Position numbers and translations under genes: made by a program. The notes below the pieces were generated by a model. It saw only the letters and a list, made by a program, of their open reading frames with translations. It ran no database searches and was not told the DNA's origin. Shown here piece by piece: positions 1-4,980 of a DNA stretch of 5,082 nt. This DNA is from Ruminococcaceae bacterium UBA794 (GTDB taxonomy: Bacteria; Bacillota; Clostridia; Oscillospirales; Ruminococcaceae), in assembly GCA_002304735.1 (NCBI GenBank), contig DBIU01000025.1:1-5082 (forward strand), written 5' to 3'. Every line of letters begins with the position of its first letter. Position 1 is the stretch's first letter.

Positions 1-533
1 CCCGCTCTTGCGCCGCCGATACCCGCTGCATATGCAAGCGCGAGGTCGTTCGCTCTGCCCGTGTAATCCTGGTGAACGGCGATAAGGCACGGAGTACCCT
101 TGCCCGCCTGGAACTCGCTTCTAACGGTGTGTCCGGGAGCCTTGGGCGCAATCATCGTAACGTCAACGTTTTTCGGAGGAACGATGCAGCCGAAATGAAT
201 GTTGAAGCCGTGCGCGAACATAAGCATATTGCCCTCTTCGAGGTTCGGCTCGATGCTCTCCTTGTAAAGCTTTGCCTGAAGCTCGTCGTTAATGAGAATC
301 ATAATAATGTCGGCTCTCTTTGCTGCTTCAGCGGCGGTATATACCTCAAATCCCGCGTCCTCAGCCTTCTTCCAGCTCTTTGAACCCTCGTAAAGACCGA
401 TTACAACCTTTACTCCGCTGTCCTTGAGGTTGAGCGCGTGCGCGTGTCCCTGTGAACCGTAGCCGATAATCGCAACGGTCTTTCCGTCAAGAAAAGACAG
501 ATTGCAGTCCTCAGAATGATACAGTTTAGCCAT
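1..533 (-). CDS. ilvC: Ketol-acid reductoisomerase, N-terminal part (cut by window edge)
   Basis: The enzyme converts acetolactate or acetohydroxybutyrate to the dihydroxy acid in valine and isoleucine synthesis, using a nicotinamide cofactor and magnesium; it is cytosolic. The visible 177 codons start MAKLYHSEDCNLSFLDGKTV and form the Rossmann domain: GYGSQG at residues 24-29, the cofactor loop GLYEGSKSW at 46-54, then FAHGFNIHFG (107-115), MIAPKAPGHTVRSE (127-140) and AYAAGIGGARAG at the edge. These are hallmark class I sequences. The C-terminal knotted domain with the metal ligands lies outside the window, so activity cannot be judged. The ATG at 533 has AAAAGGAGAT just upstream (541-550). 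It lies 50 bases after ilvN on the same strand with no promoter or terminator seen between, so it is probably the third gene of the operon. In the cofactor loop, Tyr-Glu stands where many NADPH enzymes carry Arg-Pro. Confidence 0.95.
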   Translation of the reverse strand, partial: MAKLYHSEDCNLSFLDGKTVAIIGYGSQGHAHALNLKDSGVKVVIGLYEGSKSWKKAEDAGFEVYTAAEAAKRADIIMILINDELQAKLYKESIEPNLEEGNMLMFAHGFNIHFGCIVPPKNVDVTMIAPKAPGHTVRSEFQAGKGTPCLIAVHQDYTGRANDLALAYAAGIGGARA

Positions 534-540
534 TGTTTTA

Positions 541-550
541 ATCTCCTTTT
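541..550 (-). promoter_or_regulatory. Ribosome binding site of ilvC
   Basis: The transcribed strand reads AAAAGGAGAT, followed by seven bases (TAAAACA after the site) and the ATG at 533. This strong site supports the chosen ilvC start and independent initiation on ilvC despite the 50-base gap from ilvN. Confidence 0.75.
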
Positions 551-561
551 ATAATTTTTAG

Positions 562-573
562 CGCTTAAAAGCG
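562..573 (-). other. Small hairpin in the ilvN-ilvC gap
   Basis: CGCTTAAAAGCG is a 5-bp inverted repeat with a two-base centre. On the transcribed strand no U-run follows it, and it lies 12 bases before the ilvC ribosome site, so it is not a convincing terminator. It could affect RNA processing or ilvC translation, or be chance. Confidence 0.3.
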
Positions 574-583
574 TTGCATACCG

Positions 584-1081
584 TTAATTTCTCACGGAAA
601 CCGCGGCTTCGCCCCTCTGAATGGCGATTGTTCCCGTGCGGACGATTTCCTTTATTCCGTAAGGACGGAGCAGCTCCTCGAAATTGTTGAGGTTCTGCGC
701 ACTGTCGGATATCTCGATTGTAATTGAGTTTGCGGAAATATCCGAAATTTTGCCGTGAGCGAGGTCGCAGATGCTGATAATCTCCGAGCGCTGTTTCGCC
801 GTGCAGCTTACCTTTATCAGGATTAGCTCGCGCGAAACCATACTGTCGTGCGAAAGCGTCTTTACCTTTATCACGTCAATCAGCTTGTTGAGCTGTTTTT
901 CAATCTGTTCGAGAGTATAGTCGCTTCCGTCCGCGACAATCGTTATTCTCGATACGTTAACATCGTCGGTTACGCCGACCGCAAGGCTGTCGATATTGAA
1001 CCCGCGCCGCGCGAACAGTCCCGCGACTCTCGCGAGAACGCCCGCGTGGTTTTCTACAAGAACGGAAATTGTATGTTTCAT
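584..1081 (-). CDS. ilvN: Acetohydroxyacid synthase small (regulatory) subunit
   Basis: This 165-residue protein matches the usual length of IlvN/IlvH (E. coli IlvH is 163). It activates the IlvB catalytic subunit and carries valine feedback inhibition. An N-terminal ACT domain covers about residues 2-75 (KHTISVLVENHAGVLARVAG, then RRGFNIDSL), and the ALS small-subunit C-terminal domain follows from about 83 (SRELILIKV) to 157 (RTGTIAIQRG). Asn11, Gly14 and Asn29, the positions known in E. coli IlvH to matter for valine binding, are all present, so the enzyme is predicted to be valine sensitive. The frame is open upstream to an ATG at 1135, but the start at 1081 is chosen because GGAGG precedes it, the family begins at this point, and the longer form would overlap the end of ilvB by 41 bases. 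Only 13 bases separate it from ilvB. Confidence 0.96.
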   Translation of the reverse strand: MKHTISVLVENHAGVLARVAGLFARRGFNIDSLAVGVTDDVNVSRITIVADGSDYTLEQIEKQLNKLIDVIKVKTLSHDSMVSRELILIKVSCTAKQRSEIISICDLAHGKISDISANSITIEISDSAQNLNNFEELLRPYGIKEIVRTGTIAIQRGEAAVSVRN

Positions 1082-1088
1082 ATACGCG

Positions 1089-1094
1089 CCTCCG
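1089..1094 (-). promoter_or_regulatory. Ribosome binding site of ilvN, touching the ilvB stop codon
   Basis: The transcribed strand reads TAACGGAGG, where TAA is the ilvB stop (1095-1097), followed by CGCGTAT and the ilvN ATG at 1081. The site therefore begins directly at the stop codon. A ribosome finishing ilvB would be placed on the ilvN start, which suggests coupled translation and balanced large and small subunit levels (inference). Confidence 0.8.
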
Positions 1095-2729
1095 TTAAAG
1101 AATCGTTTCAAGCAGCTCGGGAACGGCGACTTCAAGCAAAAACGGCTTTTTCGACTCGATAAGCCGCTTTATGCCCTCAACAGCCGCTTCCTCGCTGTCT
1201 ACAAGCATATTCTCAATCGCGTAAGCGTCCGCGATTTTCGTGTAATCGGGGCTTCCGTCGAGCGAAACCGCGTAAAGCCTGTTTCCGTAGCAATTCGTCT
1301 GAAACTCGCGAACCATTCCGAGATAGCGGTTGCGCATCACGATAACCTTAACCGCGATATCGTGCTGAACAAGCGTCGCAAGCTCCGGCATCTCCATCTG
1401 GAACGAGCCGTCGCCGCACACTGCGATAACCTCCGCGTTCGGCTCGGCGCACTTCGCACCCATTGCCGCGGGAAGCGAATAGCCCATTGTTCCCATACCG
1501 CCGGAAGTAAGAAGTCTGCCGTTTTTAAGCTCGATATTCGAGGCTGTCCAGAACTGATTTTCGCCGACGTCCGCAACGACAATCGAGCGCGTCGGAAGAT
1601 ATTTATTCAGCTCGCGGATAAACCACTTCGGGTTGACGTAGCCCTTTTCAACGGGCTTTATCGGAGCGTCGCGCCTGCTCTCGTCAAGCGTCTTTTTCCA
1701 CAAATCGTGCTTCGGAAGCGCTCCTTCAAGCGTATCAATCTGCTCCAGAAGCTGCCCGAGAACAATGCTTATATCGCCGACAATCGGCACGTTCGTTTCA
1801 ACCGTTTTCCCGATTTCCGCGGGGTCGATGTCGATGTGAATAACCGTCAAATCGCTTTTCCGAAAAATCGGCGCGGTCGTTCTGTCGCTGAGCCTTGCGC
1901 CGAGCAAAATCAGCGTATCGCAGTTATTCACCGCGCATTTCGCCGATTCGCAGCCGTGCATTCCGAGCATACCGAAGTAAAGCGGGCTGTCGGTCGGCAT
2001 CGCGCCAAGTCCCATAAGCGTAGAAATTACGGGAATATCGAGCCTTTCCGCAAGCTTTTTCATAAGCTCCGCGCCGTTTCCCGTAAACAGTCCGCCGCCC
2101 GCGATAATAAGCGGTTTTTCCGCCTTTAACATCGCGTTTACCGCTCTTTTTATCTGAAATCCGTTTCCCTTTGAACTCGGACGATAGCTTCTTATATCAA
2201 CGGTTTCGGGGTACTCGAAGTCAATCTCGGCTTTCTGAATATCGCACGGCACGTCAATCAGCACCGGTCCGCGCCTGCCCGTTCCCGCGATATAGAACGC
2301 CCTCTTGAACACCTCGGCGGTATCCTCGGGCCGCTTGAGCAGATAGCTGTGCTTAACAAACGGCTCCGCGGAACCCGTAATATCCGCTTCCTGAAACACA
2401 TCTCGTCCAATCTGGTCGGAATTAACCTGTCCCGTTATAATAACCATCGGCACGGAATCCATATAAGCCGTCGCGATTGCGGTAATCAGGTTAAGCGCGC
2501 CGGGACCGCTTGTCGCAACGCACACGGCGGGCTTCCCCGTAATTCTCGCGTAGCCCGAAGCCGCGTGTCCCGCGTTCACCTCGTGCCGCACCAGAACGTG
2601 CTTTATATCGCTTTTATACAATTCGTCGTAAAAAGGGCAGATAGCCGCTCCGGGATAGCCGAAAATCTCAGTTATTCCCTCCGCTTCAAGGCATTTTGTC
2701 ATCGCCTCGGCAACTGTCATTCTTTCCAT
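1095..2729 (-). CDS. ilvB: Acetohydroxyacid synthase large (catalytic) subunit
   Basis: The 544-residue protein condenses two pyruvates to acetolactate, or pyruvate plus 2-ketobutyrate to acetohydroxybutyrate, using thiamine diphosphate, magnesium and FAD. The N-terminal ThDP domain spans about 1-170, with the cofactor-activating glutamate at Glu50 (VRHEVNAGHAASGYAR) and SGPGALNLITAIATAYMDSV at 74-93. The central domain spans about 190-330 (GMLGMHG at 253-259, typical of FAD-containing synthases, which argues against catabolic AlsS). The C-terminal ThDP domain has GDG at 439-441 and the metal ligand Asn467, 27 residues after Asp440. The first Asn of the usual NN pair is Arg466, and the usual Trp of GMVRQWQ is Phe476. 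The start at 2729 is set by GGAGAG at 2737-2742; an ATG at 2720 would be too far from it. ilvN follows after 13 bases. The gene heads the operon behind a consensus promoter and a structured leader. Confidence 0.97.
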   Translation of the reverse strand: MERMTVAEAMTKCLEAEGITEIFGYPGAAICPFYDELYKSDIKHVLVRHEVNAGHAASGYARITGKPAVCVATSGPGALNLITAIATAYMDSVPMVIITGQVNSDQIGRDVFQEADITGSAEPFVKHSYLLKRPEDTAEVFKRAFYIAGTGRRGPVLIDVPCDIQKAEIDFEYPETVDIRSYRPSSKGNGFQIKRAVNAMLKAEKPLIIAGGGLFTGNGAELMKKLAERLDIPVISTLMGLGAMPTDSPLYFGMLGMHGCESAKCAVNNCDTLILLGARLSDRTTAPIFRKSDLTVIHIDIDPAEIGKTVETNVPIVGDISIVLGQLLEQIDTLEGALPKHDLWKKTLDESRRDAPIKPVEKGYVNPKWFIRELNKYLPTRSIVVADVGENQFWTASNIELKNGRLLTSGGMGTMGYSLPAAMGAKCAEPNAEVIAVCGDGSFQMEMPELATLVQHDIAVKVIVMRNRYLGMVREFQTNCYGNRLYAVSLDGSPDYTKIADAYAIENMLVDSEEAAVEGIKRLIESKKPFLLEVAVPELLETIL

Positions 2730-2736
2730 CGTTCCA

Positions 2737-2742
2737 CTCTCC
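2737..2742 (-). promoter_or_regulatory. Ribosome binding site of ilvB
   Basis: GGAGAG on the transcribed strand, with GGAG nine bases from the ATG at 2729. It is weaker than the AAAAGGAG sequence at 2783-2790, which lies 53 bases before the ATG and has no start codon at a useful distance. Confidence 0.6.
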
Positions 2743-2757
2743 GAATTTCTCTTTCTC

Positions 2758-2778
2758 TTTTCCCGCTCTTCGGAAAAA
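2758..2778 (-). promoter_or_regulatory. Hairpin between two Shine-Dalgarno-like sites in the ilvB 5' leader
   Basis: On the transcript UUUUUCCG (2771-2778) pairs with CGGGAAAA (2758-2765) around the loop AAGAG, giving eight pairs including one U-G. AGAGAAAGAG follows rather than a U-run, so this is not a terminator. It lies between an orphan AAAAGGAG (2783-2790) and the real ilvB ribosome site (2737-2742), so it may bring a standby ribosome site close to the start (inference). Confidence 0.45.
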
Positions 2779-2790
2779 TCTACTCCTTTT

Positions 2791-2949
2791 GGTCACCTCA
2801 AAAAACCTTGTTTGAGTGAAAATGTGTATAGCACACCGACTGCTTCGTCAAACCTCCTCGTAAGGCACACAGTCTTACTTCGTCGGCTTTCCTCGCATTC
2901 GGCGCACTCTACACATTTTCACTTTTCAAACCGGTTTTTAGAGCTTCCC
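2791..2949 (-). repeat. Palindromic element 1, 159 bp, coincides with the ilv leader
   Basis: On the minus strand its 5' end (GGGAAGCTCTAAAAACCGG) matches the 5' end of element 2 (GGTAACCTCTAAAAATCGG) at 16 of 19 positions. Its 3' end (AGGTTTTTTGAGGTGACC) matches AGGTTTTTAGAGGTTACC at 16 of 18. The interiors are not visibly related. Length, orientation and inverted-repeat ends fit a small non-coding mobile element or repeat family. CCTTT occurs at both flanks and may be a target duplication, but is too short to trust. Confidence 0.5.
2797..2943 (-). ncRNA. Structured 5' leader RNA of the ilv operon, family not recognised
   Basis: Read on the ilvB strand, 147 nt fold into one long arm. The outer helix is CUCUAAAAACC (2933-2943) with GGUUUUUUGAG (2797-2807), one mismatch. 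Next come GUUUGA with UCAAAC, and a perfect 14-bp helix, 2910-2923 with 2815-2828. Then AGUGCGCCGAAUGC pairs with GCAGUCGGUGUGCU, 13 of 14 positions including three G-U pairs. Inside are two copies of an internal loop, GAGGA (2890-2894) opposite GACGAA (2844-2849), and GACGAA (2879-2884) opposite GAGGA (2855-2859). They are separated by AAGCC/GGUUU and capped by GUAAG/CUUAC. The wobble pairs occur only if the minus strand is the RNA, which fits transcription toward ilvB. The predicted start site is three or four bases upstream. I know of no riboswitch class matching this; its role is unknown. Confidence 0.6.
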
Positions 2950-2953
2950 CTTT

Positions 2954-2982
2954 ATTATACCAAATGCTTGTATTTTTGTCAA
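2954..2982 (-). promoter_or_regulatory. Sigma-A promoter of the ilvBNC operon
   Basis: The minus strand has TTGACA (2977-2982), a 17-base spacer and TATAAT (2954-2959), a perfect match to the housekeeping consensus. The start site is predicted near 2946-2947, giving a leader of about 218 nt before ilvB. The promoter lies in the short gap between the two palindromic elements. Such a strong promoter would suit control after initiation, through the leader, or by a repressor (inference). Confidence 0.85.
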
Positions 2983-2997
2983 GAGCAATTTTATCAA

Positions 2998-3163
2998 ATG
3001 GTAACCTCTAAAAACCTCCTTCACGGCAGATTTCTATGACTTATATCATCTGCTGCGTTACCAAACCTTGAAATACATCAAGTATTACTGCGGTTTGGTG
3101 CCTAGCATCTGATATAAGTCATATACGAAATCTGCTCGTGTCCCGATTTTTAGAGGTTACCAT
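2998..3163. repeat. Palindromic element 2, 166-bp long inverted repeat
   Basis: Perfect 17-bp terminal arms (2998-3014 and 3147-3163, ATGGTAACCTCTAAAAA and its complement) enclose further arms in register. These are GCAGATTTC (3026-3034) with 3127-3135, TATGACTTATATCA (3035-3048) with 3110-3123, ACCAAACC (3060-3067) with 3092-3099, and an apical CTTGA/TCAAG. Only short bulges interrupt the arms. No open frame of note lies inside. It could extrude as a cruciform or fold as RNA on either strand. It sits between the peptidase terminator and the ilv promoter, so it is probably untranscribed unless read-through occurs. It resembles a miniature inverted-repeat element; no transposase is nearby and no clear target duplication is seen. 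Confidence 0.75.
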
Positions 3164-3201
3164 ATTAAACAAATAAAGAAAAAATCTCCGAAGTATCTTT
3201 A

Positions 3202-3240
3202 TAAAAAAGCGGGAAAACCGAAGCCTTCCCGCCATTTTTT
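3202..3240 (-). terminator. Intrinsic terminator of the M23 peptidase gene
   Basis: On the minus strand GCGGGAAGGC and GUUUUCCCGC (3209-3232) form a 10-bp stem, with two G-U pairs, closed by a C-G pair over a UUCG tetraloop; six U residues follow (3203-3208). It lies just after the TAA at 3243-3245. The opposite strand also has a T-run after the hairpin (3235-3240), so it may work in both directions. It should isolate the ilv operon from the peptidase gene. Confidence 0.9.
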
Positions 3241-3242
3241 AT

Positions 3243-4622
3243 TTAATAGTCGCTGTATGTATACTTGAACGGGTCGACGCGATAGCCGTCCTCGCGTACC
3301 TCGAAGTGGAGGTGGTCGCCCGTGGACCAGCCCGTGCAGCCGACAATCGCGATTACATCGCCCTTTGTGACATACTGTCCCTCGCTGACGTAAATCGCTC
3401 TGCAATGCGCGTAGAGCGTCGAAAGTCCGCCGCCGTGGTCAACCACGACATAATTCCCCCAGCCGCCTCCGCAGCCGCAGGAATAATACTTTCCGTAATC
3501 GTGCGAGCAGGTGTTCGACACCTTTATTACTCTGCCCGACTGCGCCGCGTAAATATTCGCGCTTCCGACCGGCACGCCATAGCCGATTACGTCGATTCCG
3601 CCGTGATTTCCGCCTCTCCATGCGTCATATCCGAAATATGTGGTAATATTGTGGAACTGCTTGTCGAGCGGCCATCTGAAGCCGTCCGTATACGCAACGT
3701 CGCTTCCCGAACCGTCCTCCTGCGCGCGTCTGATAAGCTCCTGAAGCTCCTTATCAAGCTCGTCAAGCTCCCTGTTCGACGCGGAAATATCATAATTAAG
3801 CCCGTCAACCTTGTCCTTAAGCCATTCGTTATTAGCCGCAAGCCCCGAAAGATAGCCCTTCTGCTCCATCGCGTAGCCCTCAAGCTCGGATTTTTCGCCC
3901 TCAAGCTCAGTCATATCGCCCTCGAGAGCCTCTTTCTGCTTGTTAAGCGAGGTTTTATCCTGCTCAAGACCGTCGATTTCCTTATTAAGGTCGTCGATTT
4001 TCTTTTCCTGCTCGTCAATCGAAGCCATAAGCGCCTTCATAAACCCGAGATTTTGCCCGCTTATGTTCTCAACAACGTCGGAATATACATAATAATTATA
4101 CCAATCGCGTGAACCGTTCAAAACAGGCAACATTCCCGACGGGTCGGTCTTATAGAGAGCGTTCGCAAGCTTCGCGAACTTCTGAAGATTGCGCTTATTT
4201 TCAGCCTGCATCTCGGAAATATCCGCCTTTTTCCGGTCGATTTCCTTTTCGCGGTCGGCAATCCTCTCCTCTACAGCCTTTATCTCAAGCTTCTTCGCGT
4301 CGATTTCGCCCTGTTTTCCTATGATAAGCTCGCCTTTCAGCGCAATTTCCGAGTTAAAGCCGTCAATAAGCTCGCTTACGGTATCCATCGCCGCTTCGTT
4401 ATCCGAAATATCGCCCTCGTATTTATCAATCTGGTCGCGGCGCTCGGCGTTTTCCTTCTGAATTTTATCAATTCGCTCCTGAATATCCTTTATCGAGGAG
4501 CTTCCCGAAGCGTTCTTGCTTATAATGCCGTTCGGCGTCATAAGAAGCAGCGCCGCCGCGCAGACCGCCGCCCCCGTTTTCGCCCAAAACAGCGGCTTTT
4601 TCAGCTTTTCTTTAATCCCCAT
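3243..4622 (-). CDS. Secreted coiled-coil M23 (LytM-type) peptidoglycan endopeptidase
   Basis: The 459-residue protein starts with a lysine-rich segment (KEKLKKP) and a hydrophobic stretch (about 17-29), a signal peptide or anchor. Long charged heptad-like coiled coils follow at about 44-155 and 195-300. They are broken by a segment (about 156-192, SGMLPVLNGSRDWYNYYVYS) like the hinge of PcsB/CwlO/EnvC-type hydrolases. The C-terminal M23 domain covers about 315-452. Zinc ligands His340 and Asp344 (HGGID) and His439 are present, as are catalytic His406 (LYAHC) and His437 (GDHLHFEV), so it should cleave peptide cross-links in the cell wall. The architecture suggests a cell-division or separation hydrolase controlled through the coiled coil, possibly by FtsEX, but no ftsEX is visible. 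A Cys-rich insertion lies at 372-384. The start at 4622 follows AGAGAGG; the gene is monocistronic between its own promoter and terminator. Confidence 0.92.
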   Translation of the reverse strand: MGIKEKLKKPLFWAKTGAAVCAAALLLMTPNGIISKNASGSSSIKDIQERIDKIQKENAERRDQIDKYEGDISDNEAAMDTVSELIDGFNSEIALKGELIIGKQGEIDAKKLEIKAVEERIADREKEIDRKKADISEMQAENKRNLQKFAKLANALYKTDPSGMLPVLNGSRDWYNYYVYSDVVENISGQNLGFMKALMASIDEQEKKIDDLNKEIDGLEQDKTSLNKQKEALEGDMTELEGEKSELEGYAMEQKGYLSGLAANNEWLKDKVDGLNYDISASNRELDELDKELQELIRRAQEDGSGSDVAYTDGFRWPLDKQFHNITTYFGYDAWRGGNHGGIDVIGYGVPVGSANIYAAQSGRVIKVSNTCSHDYGKYYSCGCGGGWGNYVVVDHGGGLSTLYAHCRAIYVSEGQYVTKGDVIAIVGCTGWSTGDHLHFEVREDGYRVDPFKYTYSDY

Positions 4623-4711
4623 ATTTACCTCTCTTTAGCTTTGCCGTAAATGCCTTTTCATTCGGCGAGCGCACGTCCCCAAACGTCCGAAAATCGCCGC
4701 AATCTACTATA

Positions 4712-4740
4712 ATTATACAATTTTCGCCCGCTCTTGTCAA
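4712..4740 (-). promoter_or_regulatory. Sigma-A promoter of the M23 peptidase gene
   Basis: TTGACA (4735-4740), a 17-base spacer and TATAAT (4712-4717) on the minus strand match the consensus exactly. The predicted start near 4705 gives a leader of about 83 bases to the ATG at 4622. Within it GGCGA and TCGCC can enclose a small ACGT-bounded hairpin (about 4664-4698), which is weak evidence for structure. Confidence 0.85.
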
Positions 4741-4970
4741 GTATTTGACGGTGAAAATTATATGAAAATACAGGCCAATTTCTTCCCGATTTTCCATTTT
4801 ACAGAAAACGCGCGTTCTTATGCTCGAATTGTGCAGTTTATTTTTCTTTTCGTTTCATTTTCATTTTGACTAAACGCGCTTTTTTGTTTAATATTCACAG
4901 TTTTAATATTGTAAAGTTGTTGAGTATGCACGAAACAATAAATATTTTCTGAAAAAAATCAAAAAAAATC
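4741..4970. other. AT-rich divergent intergenic region
   Basis: The stretch between the two divergent promoters holds no credible gene. It is rich in T-runs and A-runs. Visible items are AACGCGCGTT (4807-4816, a 10-bp palindrome), a second AAACGCGC at 4872-4879, a possible distal plus-strand promoter (4866-4894), and phased A-tracts just before the main plus-strand promoter. Confidence 0.6.
4866..4894 (+). promoter_or_regulatory. Possible distal promoter of the plus-strand gene
   Basis: TTGACT (4866-4871), a 17-base spacer and TAATAT (4889-4894) fit a second promoter, with only four of six -10 bases matching the consensus. The AAACGCGC copy falls in its spacer. In sequence this AT-rich, such matches arise by chance. 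Confidence 0.25.
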
Positions 4971-4980
4971 TTGCAAAATC
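4952..4980 (+). promoter_or_regulatory. Phased A-tracts, UP-element-like
   Basis: AAAATC recurs at exactly 10-base intervals (4955-4960, 4965-4970, 4975-4980), preceded by runs of seven and eight A. The first two tracts lie directly upstream of the -35 box at 4971. One-turn spacing implies bent DNA and probable contact with the RNA polymerase alpha subunit, raising promoter strength (inference). Confidence 0.5.

Noticed and set aside
72..383. Plus-strand frame opposite ilvC
   Set aside because: The opposite strand encodes an intact conserved IlvC N-terminus; nothing supports this frame.
1082..1135. 18-residue N-terminal extension of ilvN
   Set aside because: It overlaps the end of ilvB, lacks family similarity and a good ribosome site, while GGAGG supports the start at 1081.
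996..2129. Long plus-strand frame opposite ilvB
   Set aside because: Arg-rich translation typical of a frame antisense to a GC-rich gene; the ilvB strand gives a full, conserved enzyme.
2730..2740. T-box-like AGAGTGGAAC just before the ilvB start
   Set aside because: It matches nine of ten bases of the start of the T-box core but lacks the CCGCG part, has no terminator/antiterminator after it, and runs straight into the start codon. No Stem I or specifier loop was seen, and the palindromic leader does not look like one.
2797..2828. 3' half of the leader hairpin followed by a T-run as an intrinsic attenuator
   Set aside because: The UUUUUU at 2800-2805 starts nine or more bases after the main 14-bp helix and itself pairs with the 5' end of the leader, so it is not a standard terminator, although weak attenuation cannot be excluded.
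2875..2916. 13-codon frame in the leader (MCRVRRMRGKPTK) as an attenuation peptide
   Set aside because: It has no ribosome site and a single valine; the Arg/Lys-rich content does not suit branched-chain control, and it follows from the GC-rich stem sequence.
3306..4112. Plus-strand frame opposite the peptidase gene
   Set aside because: Leu/Val/Arg-rich antisense shadow of the coiled-coil codons, with no ribosome site or recognisable domain.
4612..4797. 61-codon minus-strand frame upstream of the peptidase gene
   Set aside because: Its start lies upstream of the consensus promoter at 4712-4740, it runs across that promoter and into the peptidase start, and the product is not recognisable.
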